Positions 1 through 7,449 of a DNA stretch of 15,115 bases are shown here, piece by piece; positions within the stretch are counted from its first letter, which is position 1, and each line of letters opens with the position of its first letter. The stretch is taken from positions 1 through 15,115 of the forward strand of contig JAILDS010000289.1 of NCBI GenBank assembly GCA_024689165.1. Direction: 5' to 3'. The notes under the pieces are model-generated. The model had not been told where the DNA came from. It did no database searches and saw only the letters and a program-made list of their open reading frames with translations. The stretch comes from Clostridia bacterium (GTDB taxonomy: Bacteria > Bacillota > Clostridia > Oscillospirales > Acutalibacteraceae). The position numbers and the translations under genes were made by a program.

Positions 1-1377
1 CCCACTAAGATCGACTGCGCGTTCGACTCGATCATCTCCGAGGGCGTCAGCGCCGTCTATTGCGCAGGTTACTCCGGCGGCACGACGGATATAGCTCTTC
101 TGACGGAAGCCGTCGACTGCGCGAAGACCGCCGACGTCGTCCTTGTGTTTGCCGGGCTTACCGACGAATACGAGTCCGAGGGCTTCGACAGGTCTCATAT
201 CAACCTTCCCGACAGCCACAACGACCTTATCAAGGCCGTCGCGAACGTCAATAAGAACGTAGTCGTCGTTCTTGCGGGCGGAAGCGCGGTCACTATGCCG
301 TGGCTCGGGCAGGTCAAAGGCGTTCTTCACTCGATCCTTGCGGGTCAGGCCGGCGGAAGCGCGGTCGTCGATCTCCTCTACGGAGCGGCGAACCCCTGCG
401 GAAAGCTTGCCGAGACGTACCCGCTCGCCCTCAGGGACAATCCCTCCTACCGCAACTTCCCCGGCTCACAGAAGACCGTCGAGTACCGCGAGAGCATTTT
501 CGTCGGCTACCGCTACTACGACACCGCCGGGAAGGACGTCCTCTTCCCGTTCGGCTTCGGCCTCAGCTATACCGAATTCAAGTATTCCAATCTGCGGCTG
601 AACAAGAAATCGATCGGCGAGAACGACAGGCTGACCGTTTCGTTCAAGGTCAAAAACGTCGGCGCAGTCGCCGGCGCGGAGATATCGCAGCTCTACGTCC
701 GCGACTGTGAGAGCACGGCGTACAGGCCCGAAAAGGAGCTCAAGGGCTTCGCAAAGACATATCTCGAGCCGGGCGAGGAAAAGACAGTGAAGCTCGAGCT
801 GGACCGCCGCGCTTTCGCGTTCTTCAATACCGCCGTCAACGACTGGACCGTGGAGTCCGGCGAGTTCGACATACTCGTCGGCGCGTCCTCGAGGGACATC
901 CGGCTGAAAAACACCGTGACAGTGACCGCCGAGCCCGTCGAGATCCCCGACCTGCGCGAGGCTGCGCCGTTCTATTACGAGGCCAACGTAAGGGACGTGC
1001 CCGACTCTCAGTTCGAAGCCGTCCTCGGACGCGAGATACCGCCGTCCGTGATCGAGCCCGGCGAAAAGCTCGACCTGACCAACTGCCTCGGCGACGCTTC
1101 CATTACCGGCGCGGGCAGCAAGATCAACAGCCTTCTCGACAAGGTCGTCACGAAGTTCGCTCTCGGCTCGACCAACGGCCCGATGATCCGCTCCATGATG
1201 TTCGAGATACCCATCAAGGACTTCATTTCTATGAGCATGGGCGTTTTCACGGAGGAAATGGCGCAGGGGCTTCTGATGATCCTCAACGACGAAAGCAAGG
1301 TGACCGGCATAGGAAAGATAGTCGGCGATCTCGCAAACGCCGTAAAGAACATCGGCGCGCTGATGGAATCCATCTGA
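1..1377 (+). CDS. Glycoside hydrolase family 3 (beta-glucosidase type), C-terminal part
   Basis: The reading frame is open from the first base, so the start lies outside the window and 458 residues are visible. These cover the second alpha/beta domain of GH3 (GLTDEYESEGFDR near residues 52-64, followed by NLPDSHNDLI), the typical LFPFGFGLSYTEF junction at about 181-193, and a fibronectin-III-like domain at about 200-300 (PEKELKGFAKTYLEPGEEK). A further 140 or so residues follow, ending in a helical, Met-rich tail. The N-terminal barrel with the nucleophile Asp is not in the window, so completeness cannot be judged. Family members remove terminal beta-linked glucose or related sugars from oligosaccharides. 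No export signal can be assessed. It ends 14 bases before a strong terminator hairpin and converges with the phosphohexomutase operon. Family assignment is very sure; substrate is unknown (beta-glucosidase, beta-xylosidase or similar). Confidence 0.93.
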   Translation, partial: PTKIDCAFDSIISEGVSAVYCAGYSGGTTDIALLTEAVDCAKTADVVLVFAGLTDEYESEGFDRSHINLPDSHNDLIKAVANVNKNVVVVLAGGSAVTMPWLGQVKGVLHSILAGQAGGSAVVDLLYGAANPCGKLAETYPLALRDNPSYRNFPGSQKTVEYRESIFVGYRYYDTAGKDVLFPFGFGLSYTEFKYSNLRLNKKSIGENDRLTVSFKVKNVGAVAGAEISQLYVRDCESTAYRPEKELKGFAKTYLEPGEEKTVKLELDRRAFAFFNTAVNDWTVESGEFDILVGASSRDIRLKNTVTVTAEPVEIPDLREAAPFYYEANVRDVPDSQFEAVLGREIPPSVIEPGEKLDLTNCLGDASITGAGSKINSLLDKVVTKFALGSTNGPMIRSMMFEIPIKDFISMSMGVFTEEMAQGLLMILNDESKVTGIGKIVGDLANAVKNIGALMESI

Positions 1378-1390
1378 TCGCAAATAATTA

Positions 1391-1423
1391 CGGCGTCCGC
1401 CTGACCGGCGGGCGCCGTTTTTT
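1391..1423 (+). terminator. Rho-independent terminator after the GH3 gene
   Basis: An 11-bp GC-rich stem (CGGCGTCCGCC, 1391-1401, pairing with GGCGGGCGCCG, 1407-1417, one G-T wobble) with a 5-base loop is followed directly by six T (1418-1423). This is a classic terminator for the plus strand. The minus-strand operon ends at 1464, and the same hairpin read the other way is followed only by TAATTATTTG, so it may stop that transcript weakly. No separate terminator was seen for that operon. Confidence 0.92.
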
Positions 1424-1463
1424 ACGGGTCGTGCTCCGGCTCCGGGGAAAAACCGGGAGACCG

Positions 1464-2939
1464 TTATCTGAGCCCGGGGCAGAGCCTTGTGAATTCCTCG
1501 AAGATCCGCGCGGCCCCATCGGGGAGCCTGCTTTCGATATTGAGCACCATCACCGGGTCGTGCACGCTTCTTCGCAGCAGGAACCAGCCGTCGCCGTGGG
1601 AAGCGTCGAAACTCGCCCTGAAGCCCTCTCGGTTGTCGGGCGCGGGCGTTGCCCAATCGAGCTTTTCGCAGCGTGAGACGAGGTCTTTGAGTATCTCGTC
1701 CCCCTCGGCGGCGAAGTCTTCGCGCGTGAGAGTGAAGCGTTTTTCAAGCTCGCTTTCCGGTTCTTCAAGCTTTTCTATGAGGGAGGCCAGTGTCCCGCCC
1801 TCTTTTTTCATTTTCGCCGCGAGGATCACGATCTTTGTCATCAGATACGCTCCGTCGTCGAGGAAATAATTCTCTCTGAGCGCGGCGTGCCCGGAGGTCT
1901 CGATCGCCAGCGGGCAGTCGACGCCTTCGGCGCAGAGCTCGCGGGCCTTGTCTATGACGTTTTTATAACCCCTGCGGTAACGGTAATGGACGCCGCCGAG
2001 ATCGTTCTCTATGAATTTTTTCAGGCCGTCGGAGGTCACCGAGTCGGTAACTATCACCCCGCCCGGATGACCTTCAAGGGCGACTGCCGCGGCGAGGGCG
2101 ATAAGCCTGTTTCGGTTGATCTCAAGCCCTGCTTCATCGACGCAGGCGGCTCTGTCGACGTCGGTATCGAAGCAAAGACCGAGCTCCGAGCCGCTGTCGA
2201 GAACGGCCCGCCTGAGGCTGTCCATCGCCTCCGGCGCTTCGGGGTTGGGGACGTGGTTCGGGAAGGTCCCGTCCGGCTCGAGGTATACGCTGCCCGAAAC
2301 GTCCGCGCCGAGAGGCGCCAAAACGTCCGTCGCGAAAAAGCCGCCCACGCCGTTGCCGGCGTCGACCGCGATCTTCATGCCGGAAAGAGGCGCATCTGCT
2401 CCGAGCTGTGAGGATATGATCCCTCGCAGGTGAGCGTAATACAGCCCGGTCAGGCCGCAGGGCGAAACGTCGGCGGAGGCGTCCGGTTCCTCGGGGACGC
2501 CGGCGGAGCGCAGGAGCTCCGCTTTTTGCAGGATCTCTTTTACCTGCGAGGCGTTGAACCCGCCCTCGGCGGTGAAGAATTTGATGCCGTTCCTGTCGGC
2601 GGGGTGGTGGCTGGCGGTCACCTGTACCGCTGCGTCAGCGCCGGCCAGTACGGTCGACATGAACATCGCGGGGGTGGAAGCCATTCCGCAGTCGAGCACG
2701 CGGCAGCCTTTTTCGGCGACGGCTCGGATGATACCGCCCGCGATGCGCTCGCCGCTTATCCGGCAGTCGCGCCCTACGGCGACGGTCAGCTCGCAGGGTG
2801 CTTTGCCGAGCAGCTCCGACGCAAAATCGACGAATGCCGAAGCGATCGCCGCGACGGTGGCGGCGTCGAAAACGTTCTTTTCGCCGACGGCGACTCCGCG
2901 GACGTCCGTGCCGCTTAGTAAAGATATAAGTTCTTTCAT
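1464..2939 (-). CDS. Phosphohexomutase (phosphoglucomutase/phosphomannomutase family), divergent
   Basis: The 491-residue product has the four-domain plan of the alpha-D-phosphohexomutase family, which interconverts hexose 1- and 6-phosphates in the cytoplasm. Visible landmarks are the phosphoserine loop TASHHP (108-113, Ser110), the metal loop DTDVDR (258-263), the sugar loop ETSGH (347-351) and a C-terminal phosphate-binding region RRSVHDP (456-462). Two landmarks differ from the common forms: TASHHP replaces TASHNP, and RRSVHDP replaces R(P/T)SGTEP. This places it in a divergent subfamily, and whether the substrate is glucose- or mannose-phosphate cannot be told. The ATG at 2939 is preceded by AAAGG about 11 bases away. 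It is the last gene of the operon running from 6111, 36 bases after the nucleoside-hydrolase-like gene. Its role is probably to channel released hexose into glycolysis or cell-envelope precursors (inference). Confidence 0.9.
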   Translation of the reverse strand: MKELISLLSGTDVRGVAVGEKNVFDAATVAAIASAFVDFASELLGKAPCELTVAVGRDCRISGERIAGGIIRAVAEKGCRVLDCGMASTPAMFMSTVLAGADAAVQVTASHHPADRNGIKFFTAEGGFNASQVKEILQKAELLRSAGVPEEPDASADVSPCGLTGLYYAHLRGIISSQLGADAPLSGMKIAVDAGNGVGGFFATDVLAPLGADVSGSVYLEPDGTFPNHVPNPEAPEAMDSLRRAVLDSGSELGLCFDTDVDRAACVDEAGLEINRNRLIALAAAVALEGHPGGVIVTDSVTSDGLKKFIENDLGGVHYRYRRGYKNVIDKARELCAEGVDCPLAIETSGHAALRENYFLDDGAYLMTKIVILAAKMKKEGGTLASLIEKLEEPESELEKRFTLTREDFAAEGDEILKDLVSRCEKLDWATPAPDNREGFRASFDASHGDGWFLLRRSVHDPVMVLNIESRLPDGAARIFEEFTRLCPGLR

Positions 2940-2975
2940 TGTTTCACAGCCTTTCGGATAAGTCGGTATTCCTTT

Positions 2976-3893
2976 TCAGAGCAGCTCGTTTATACGCCCG
3001 GCGTACCACTCCGCGGGGTGCAGCCGCTTTACGTAAGCGTGCGGGCCGAGAGGGTCCGGGGTAAAATTGTTTTTCCCGGTCTTCGGGTCGACCCTCGCGA
3101 AGCCGCGCACTGTCTCAAAGCCCGCGGCGGACTCGTCCTGAAGTATGGCCGTCAGCGCGGTCAGAGGGTCCCATGAGGATCTGCCCGAGGCAGAGCCGTG
3201 GGCCGTGAACGCCTGCTTGAGCGGGTCGTTTCCGGGCACGTCCGCCCCTGTTATCACGTCCTGCCCGACCTCATACCCGATGAAGGTTATCGGGACGGGA
3301 CAGTTCCGGCAGATATAGTCCCCGGCTTCGGCGCAGACCGGGTAGGCGGAAAGGTTGTATTCCAGCCCGTCCGGCACGTCCCATTTGCCCGCCATCAGCC
3401 AGATACGGCCGACCTTTTCGCGGACGAGCTGAGTGCCGGTAAGCGGCGACGACCCGTCCGGAGGGCTTTTCAGAAGCTCCATGATTATCTGAGGGAACCC
3501 GACGTCGATGATATCCGCCTTGCCGTCGAGCTCAGACAGGACCTTACGGTACAGCCGCCACGCGTCGGGGCAGTCGGAATTCGAGCCGACGGGATGCGGG
3601 AAACCGGACAGCAGCTTCTGGTAACGGCATTTCCCACCGTCCCTCACGGCGCTTTTGTCGACGCCGATGGGGACGCTTACGCCGGAGTATTCGCAGAAAG
3701 CGGACACCGACGGCGCGGAATACTCCATCACGGAGTTTATGCCGATCGCGAGCAGGCGGACTGCGCCCGATCTGTGGGCGTTGAGAAGCAGCCTGAGCGC
3801 TGCGACGTCGTCGCAGTCGGTCCACCAGTCCGTCCCGTGAAGGATGTTCACGGGGCTTTTCCGTTCACGCGCGGTTTGCTCAAACAGGTCCAT
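2976..3893 (-). CDS. Nucleoside-hydrolase-like protein (IUNH superfamily)
   Basis: The 305-residue product has the order of motifs seen in inosine-uridine preferring nucleoside hydrolases, which split the N-glycosidic bond of ribonucleosides using a bound calcium ion. The N-terminal metal site appears as GTDWWTDCDD (20-29), a variant of DTDxGxDD. A ribose-contact motif EYN (178-180) matches the EFN of known enzymes. A late WDPL (241-244) matches the HDPL segment that supplies the last metal Asp. The usual Asp after EFN is replaced by Tyr. No signal peptide is seen, so it should be cytoplasmic. The ATG at 3893 has AAGGAG six bases upstream, which also decides the start. It lies between an orphan hydrolase-like gene and a phosphohexomutase. 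The superfamily is likely; the substrate (a nucleoside or another N- or O-riboside) is open. Confidence 0.82.
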   Translation of the reverse strand: MDLFEQTARERKSPVNILHGTDWWTDCDDVAALRLLLNAHRSGAVRLLAIGINSVMEYSAPSVSAFCEYSGVSVPIGVDKSAVRDGGKCRYQKLLSGFPHPVGSNSDCPDAWRLYRKVLSELDGKADIIDVGFPQIIMELLKSPPDGSSPLTGTQLVREKVGRIWLMAGKWDVPDGLEYNLSAYPVCAEAGDYICRNCPVPITFIGYEVGQDVITGADVPGNDPLKQAFTAHGSASGRSSWDPLTALTAILQDESAAGFETVRGFARVDPKTGKNNFTPDPLGPHAYVKRLHPAEWYAGRINELL

Positions 3894-3899
3894 GCCGCG

Positions 3900-3906
3900 C
3901 TCCTTA
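3900..3906 (-). promoter_or_regulatory. Ribosome binding site overlapping the upstream stop codon
   Basis: On the minus strand the sequence TAAGGAG holds both the TAA stop of the 735-residue gene (3906-3904) and the AAGGAG ribosome binding site of the nucleoside-hydrolase-like gene (3905-3900), six bases before its ATG. Such an overlap implies that the two genes share a transcript and suggests translational coupling and matched production of both proteins. Confidence 0.88.
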
Positions 3907-6111
3907 CAGGATCGTCAGGACGCGCTCGCCGGGAACGTTGTCGAAGCTTATCAGGGCGGTGCGGCTCAACTCGTCCCAGCAAAGGGCGCATTCGTTCCCG
4001 TCGATATTGGCTGAAACCGGCTTTTCCGGGAGCCTGAGCCTGATATTGGCTCGTATCCCTCCCGCGCCCTCGGTCCTGCCGACGATCATGCCGTCCTTAC
4101 GTTCAAGGGACAAAAACCGTACGGATGTGCCTATTATCTCCGGCTCATTACCGGCTTTGCCGCTCAGGTCGAACAGCACGGAGCGTTCCCCGGGCGGGAC
4201 GGTCTTTATTTCGGTTATCTCGAAATCGGGCGTGAACATATCCGCGAACAGTCCTTCGAGCACGCGGGGCTCGGTACCGACGCTGTTCTCCATGACGGCG
4301 GTGATGATGAAGTCGCCGCGTTTGACCTCAAGGTAGTTGCGGTACTGCAGCGCTTTGCCGCTTCGGTCGCCGAGAGTTTTTTCGACGAAGCCTCTCAGCT
4401 CGTCTGCGTTGGCTTTGCTCATGCAGTATTTCGCCGGGTCGCGTCTGAGCAGGCCGAAACGCCCTCTGCCGACGGTCAGCACGTCGCCGTCCTTCGCGCC
4501 GGGGCAGCCCAGCAGCTCGAACAGATGCTCTGCGGGGGTGGGGTATCTGCCCGTCCACCAGCTTTTAAGCCTGTGGTAGGGGTCGTACCCGTCGCCGACA
4601 TATACGAGCGTCCCGCCGGCGGAGACCCACTGCGCCAGAGCCATGTTCACGTCGGGGTATTCCGGCTTCATGAACTCATAGCTGAGGATGAGCAGATCGT
4701 AGTCGTCGAGATAGCCCACGTAGCGGCGCACGTTGTCCAGAAGCACCGGGCGGACGGGCACGCCGTAAGAGAGGAACGGCATCGCCAGCGAGAAGAAGTC
4801 CGGGAAGGAGTTGCTCGCCTTGAACTGCAGGTAAAGCTCCGGGTCCTTCCGCGCGGCGTCGGCGTCGCCGTCCATGATCTCTTTTTTGTAACGCTCGACG
4901 AGCTCGTCGCTGTCCCTGAGGACGGTGCCGGTCTCTTCCTTCGAGACACGCCTGCCGAATTCGCTGTCCGGGTATCCCCGCTGGTAAAGCTGAGCGTCGC
5001 CGCAGAGCACCCCGACCCTCAGCCCGGGGACCTCGGCGCCTTCCATGCAGCCTGAGAGGTTGAATATGTTGTTTAGAATGGTCGCGTAGGAGTCGGGTAT
5101 GTAAGTCGCGTTCGGCATGTTTTCGGGATAAGCGCGGTTGTATACCCGGTGCGGCCAGGGGCATATCTCATATTTGTTGACCTTCGGGTGGAGGAAAGAG
5201 GCTGCGACGACGCAAAGATAGTTCTTTTTGTAGTCGTCCCAGTCGAACCACGGCGAATCCTCTATGGGGTCGTGCAGGAACCACATCTGGCGCCCCGTGC
5301 CCTTGGCAAGCTCCTGCATCGCGCCGAACTCAAGGTAAGCCGTCTCGAAGGTGCGCTCCCTGAGCTCGCCGTTGTACCAGGTCTTTTCCCTTGAAGTGCC
5401 TGTCCAGGTCTGGGAGATGAAGCCGTCCACCCCGGGCACGTCCGCGAGATGGCCCTCAGGGGAGATTATCTTCCACTGCGTGTAGTTGACGAGGCTGTGC
5501 GTCGGTACGTAAAAACCGACGCGCCTGCCGTATTTCGACATAGCGTAGTCCCTGATCGACGCAGATACGATGTCGATAGTCCTCGCGTAGAGGAAAACCT
5601 TCAGTTTTGTGGACCTGTAACGCGCGTCTATGCTCTCGTGGGGCGGCGTCCATTTTTCGCGGTAATACAGCTCGTACTCGCGCCTGAAAGCCTCGCAGTA
5701 GCCGCCCCTGTCGAAGAACTCGGGCTCCTCGACGTAGATCGCCTCCGCGCCGGCGTCGACCGCCCGGCGGAGCTTTTGGGCGAGGTAGTTCGCGAACGGG
5801 ACGGTCGGGCACAGGTAAGGCATGTTCGGGCTGTGAAGGATCTGATTGCCGTCGCGGTCGGTCTGGGCGCTGTCCCAGTGATCGATCCCGTCGTATTCTC
5901 CGTCGAGGAAATCACCGTAATGCCCCCAGGCTATGCCCGTCATGAAGTGTATCTTATAGCCGCGCGAGCGGTAGCTTTCGATCCGCTCCTCAAGGCCATC
6001 GTCAAGCCGGTAGACCATCGCCACGTCGCAGCGGCAGTCGATCTTGTCCTCGCAGGGAGAACCGACCTGAAAGGCGGTCCTTTCCTCGCCTTTGTCCCTT
6101 ATGTAGCCCAT
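3904..6111 (-). CDS. Uncharacterised 735-residue protein resembling clan-A glycoside hydrolases
   Basis: I do not recognise a named family. The N-terminal half (about 30-330) reads like a (beta/alpha)8 barrel rich in aromatic residues. It contains AIYVEEPEFF (124-133), with acidic residues at the end of a presumed strand, and later QTWTGTS (234-240), TAYLEFGAM (257-265) and MWFLHDP (276-282), typical of sugar-binding pockets. From about 365 to 510 a flavodoxin-like alpha/beta segment (LRVGVLCGDAQLY; DYDLLILSYEF; WVSAGGTLVYVGDG) resembles the beta-galactosidase trimerisation domain of GH42-type enzymes. The last 140 or so residues look like a beta-rich domain. There is no signal peptide, so it should act in the cytoplasm. 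The ATG at 6111 follows AGAGGTG five bases upstream and a consensus promoter. It is first in an operon with a nucleoside-hydrolase-like gene and a phosphohexomutase. An intracellular glycosidase is the best inference; a non-catalytic or different role is not excluded. Confidence 0.8.
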   Translation of the reverse strand: MGYIRDKGEERTAFQVGSPCEDKIDCRCDVAMVYRLDDGLEERIESYRSRGYKIHFMTGIAWGHYGDFLDGEYDGIDHWDSAQTDRDGNQILHSPNMPYLCPTVPFANYLAQKLRRAVDAGAEAIYVEEPEFFDRGGYCEAFRREYELYYREKWTPPHESIDARYRSTKLKVFLYARTIDIVSASIRDYAMSKYGRRVGFYVPTHSLVNYTQWKIISPEGHLADVPGVDGFISQTWTGTSREKTWYNGELRERTFETAYLEFGAMQELAKGTGRQMWFLHDPIEDSPWFDWDDYKKNYLCVVAASFLHPKVNKYEICPWPHRVYNRAYPENMPNATYIPDSYATILNNIFNLSGCMEGAEVPGLRVGVLCGDAQLYQRGYPDSEFGRRVSKEETGTVLRDSDELVERYKKEIMDGDADAARKDPELYLQFKASNSFPDFFSLAMPFLSYGVPVRPVLLDNVRRYVGYLDDYDLLILSYEFMKPEYPDVNMALAQWVSAGGTLVYVGDGYDPYHRLKSWWTGRYPTPAEHLFELLGCPGAKDGDVLTVGRGRFGLLRRDPAKYCMSKANADELRGFVEKTLGDRSGKALQYRNYLEVKRGDFIITAVMENSVGTEPRVLEGLFADMFTPDFEITEIKTVPPGERSVLFDLSGKAGNEPEIIGTSVRFLSLERKDGMIVGRTEGAGGIRANIRLRLPEKPVSANIDGNECALCWDELSRTALISFDNVPGERVLTIL

Positions 6112-6140
6112 ACAAGCACCTCTTTTTTCTGATTGCCGTT

Positions 6141-6169
6141 ATTATATTGACTATTCCGGTCTTTGTCAA
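6141..6169 (-). promoter_or_regulatory. Consensus sigma-A promoter for the 6111-to-1464 operon
   Basis: On the minus strand TTGACA (6169-6164) and TATAAT (6146-6141) are separated by exactly 17 bases. Both hexamers match the consensus fully. Transcription should start near 6134, giving a short leader of about 23 bases before the ATG at 6111. The element also contains a loose inverted repeat, TTGAC (6147-6151) and GTCAA (6165-6169), around the spacer. This could be an operator or simply the -35 box meeting chance. Confidence 0.9.
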
Positions 6170-6284
6170 GAAAAACACCCGCATCCGCCGTCAGCGCGCG
6201 CTGCCTGCGTATGGGAACTATTGCCTAATGCCAGATGAACTGTGTATGAAATAATGGTCAATTCGCCGAACATTTGTCCGGGCG

Positions 6285-6298
6285 GTTAAATTTTTAAC
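6285..6298. promoter_or_regulatory. Rex-like operator upstream of gap
   Basis: The palindrome GTTAA-ATTT-TTAAC matches the core of the binding site described for the redox-sensing repressor Rex in Firmicutes (TTGTTAANNNNTTAACAA). The ten inner positions match; the four outer ones do not. It ends 7 bases before the -35 box of the gap promoter. Rex responds to the NADH/NAD ratio and in some clostridia is reported to control glycolytic and fermentation genes, which would suit an NAD-linked dehydrogenase. No rex gene is in the window, so regulation is inferred. Confidence 0.5.
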
Positions 6299-6305
6299 TT
6301 TTACC

Positions 6306-6334
6306 TTGAATTTTACGCCTGAAAAATATACAAT
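6306..6334 (+). promoter_or_regulatory. Sigma-A promoter of gap
   Basis: TTGAAT (6306-6311) and TACAAT (6329-6334) are spaced by 17 bases, each one mismatch from consensus. Transcription would start near 6341, giving a leader of about 50 bases that is almost entirely made of the 7-bp tandem repeats. A strong AGGAGG (6379-6384) precedes the ATG at 6391 by six bases. The rest of the 279-base gap between 6111 and 6391 holds the divergent operon promoter, the Rex-like palindrome and nothing else that I recognise. Confidence 0.82.
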
Positions 6335-6341
6335 CTAAACA

Positions 6342-6376
6342 AGCTAATAGCTCACGGCTAAAAGCTAACAGCTAAT
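6342..6376 (+). repeat. Five tandem 7-bp repeats in the gap leader
   Basis: Five units follow one another without gaps: AGCTAAT (6342), AGCTCAC (6349), GGCTAAA (6356), AGCTAAC (6363) and AGCTAAT (6370). The consensus is AGCTAAN. They fill the transcribed leader from about the start site to just before the ribosome binding site. Possible roles are repeated protein or RNA contacts, keeping the leader unstructured for efficient translation, or variation in copy number by slippage; none can be chosen from sequence alone. Confidence 0.85.
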
Positions 6377-6390
6377 ACAGGAGGCATTTT

Positions 6391-7428
6391 ATGTCAGTCA
6401 AAGTTGCAATAAACGGCTTCGGCCGTATCGGTCGTCTCGCGTTCCGTCAGATGTTCGGCGCCGAGGGTTATGAGGTCGTCGCCATCAACGACCTTACCAA
6501 GCCCTCCATGCTCGCCAACCTTCTCAAGTACGACACCGCTCAGAAGGGTTACTGCGGCGTTATCGGCGAGAATCTTCACACCGTTTCCGCCGACGACGAG
6601 GCCGGCACCATCACCGTAGACGGCAAGGTCCTTACCATCTACGCTGAGAAGGACGCCGCCGCTCTTCCCTGGGGCGAGCTCGGCATCGACGTAGTGCTTG
6701 AGTGCACCGGCTTCTACTGCTCGAAGGAAAAGAGCATGGCCCACATCAACGCCGGCGCGAAGAAGGTCGTCATTTCCGCTCCCGCGGGCAAGGACCTTCC
6801 CACCATCGTTTACAACGTCAACAACGAGACCCTCACTGCCGAGGATAACGTTATCTCCGCCGCCAGCTGCACCACCAACTGCCTCGCCCCCATGGCCAAG
6901 GCTCTTAACGACAGCTTCCCCATCGTCAGCGCCATCATGCCCACCGTCCACGCCTACACCGGCGACCAGATGATCCTCGACGGCCCGCACCGTAAGGGCG
7001 ACCTCCGCAGGGCCAGGGCCGGCGCGTCCAACATCGTTCCCAACTCCACCGGCGCTGCCAAGGCCATCGGCCTCGTCATCCCCGAGCTCAACGGCAAGCT
7101 CATCGGCTCCGCTCAGAGAGTCCCGGTCATCACCGGTTCCACCACCATCCTTGTCGCTGTCGTCAAGGGTGCCGACGTCACCGTCGACTCCATCAACGCC
7201 GCCATGAAGGCCCAGACTTCCGAGAGCTTCGGCTACAGCGAGGAGCCCATCGTTTCCTCCGACGTCATCGGCATGACCTACGGCTCGCTGTTCGACGCGA
7301 CGCAGACCATGGTCCAGAAGATCGACGACGACACCTATCAGGTACAGGTCGTCGCCTGGTACGATAACGAGAACTCCTACACCTCCCAGATGGTCAGGAC
7401 CATAAAGTACTTCGCCGAGCTCGGCTGA
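6391..7428 (+). CDS. gap: Glyceraldehyde-3-phosphate dehydrogenase, type I
   Basis: The 345-residue enzyme oxidises glyceraldehyde 3-phosphate to 1,3-bisphosphoglycerate with NAD and phosphate, the central redox step of glycolysis in the cytoplasm. The NAD-binding NGFGRIGR is at 8-15, and Asp34 after it points to NAD rather than NADP. The catalytic Cys160 sits in SAASCTTNC and the paired His187 in PTVHAYT. The C-terminal WYDNENSY (323-330) is typical. Length is normal for the family. The ATG at 6391 has AGGAGG six bases upstream. Codon use is strongly biased towards AAG, ACC, ATC and GGC, as in highly expressed genes. It stands alone between two operons on the other strand, with its own promoter, a Rex-like site and a terminator. 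The usual partners pgk and tpi are not adjacent. Identification is essentially certain. Confidence 0.99.
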   Translation: MSVKVAINGFGRIGRLAFRQMFGAEGYEVVAINDLTKPSMLANLLKYDTAQKGYCGVIGENLHTVSADDEAGTITVDGKVLTIYAEKDAAALPWGELGIDVVLECTGFYCSKEKSMAHINAGAKKVVISAPAGKDLPTIVYNVNNETLTAEDNVISAASCTTNCLAPMAKALNDSFPIVSAIMPTVHAYTGDQMILDGPHRKGDLRRARAGASNIVPNSTGAAKAIGLVIPELNGKLIGSAQRVPVITGSTTILVAVVKGADVTVDSINAAMKAQTSESFGYSEEPIVSSDVIGMTYGSLFDATQTMVQKIDDDTYQVQVVAWYDNENSYTSQMVRTIKYFAELG

Positions 7429-7449
7429 GCCGGTCACAACAAAACAGAG

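Noticed and set aside
1424..1463. Separate terminator for the phosphohexomutase operon on the minus strand
   Set aside because: Only a short, bulged stem with T residues in its loop is present; the nearby GH3 terminator hairpin is the better candidate.
466..1656. 396-codon open frame on the minus strand across the end of the GH3 gene
   Set aside because: It would run through the terminator and the GH3 glycosidase, has low-complexity Arg-rich sequence and no family resemblance.
6228..6254. Eight-codon mini-ORF (MPDELCMK) upstream of gap
   Set aside because: No ribosome binding site, and it lies upstream of the predicted gap transcription start, so it is unlikely to be a leader peptide.
6394..7437. 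Long open frame antisense to gap (347 codons, minus strand)
   Set aside because: Its product is a Gly/Asp/Val-rich string with no family resemblance; it arises because gap uses few codons in a GC-rich genome. Gap itself is certain.
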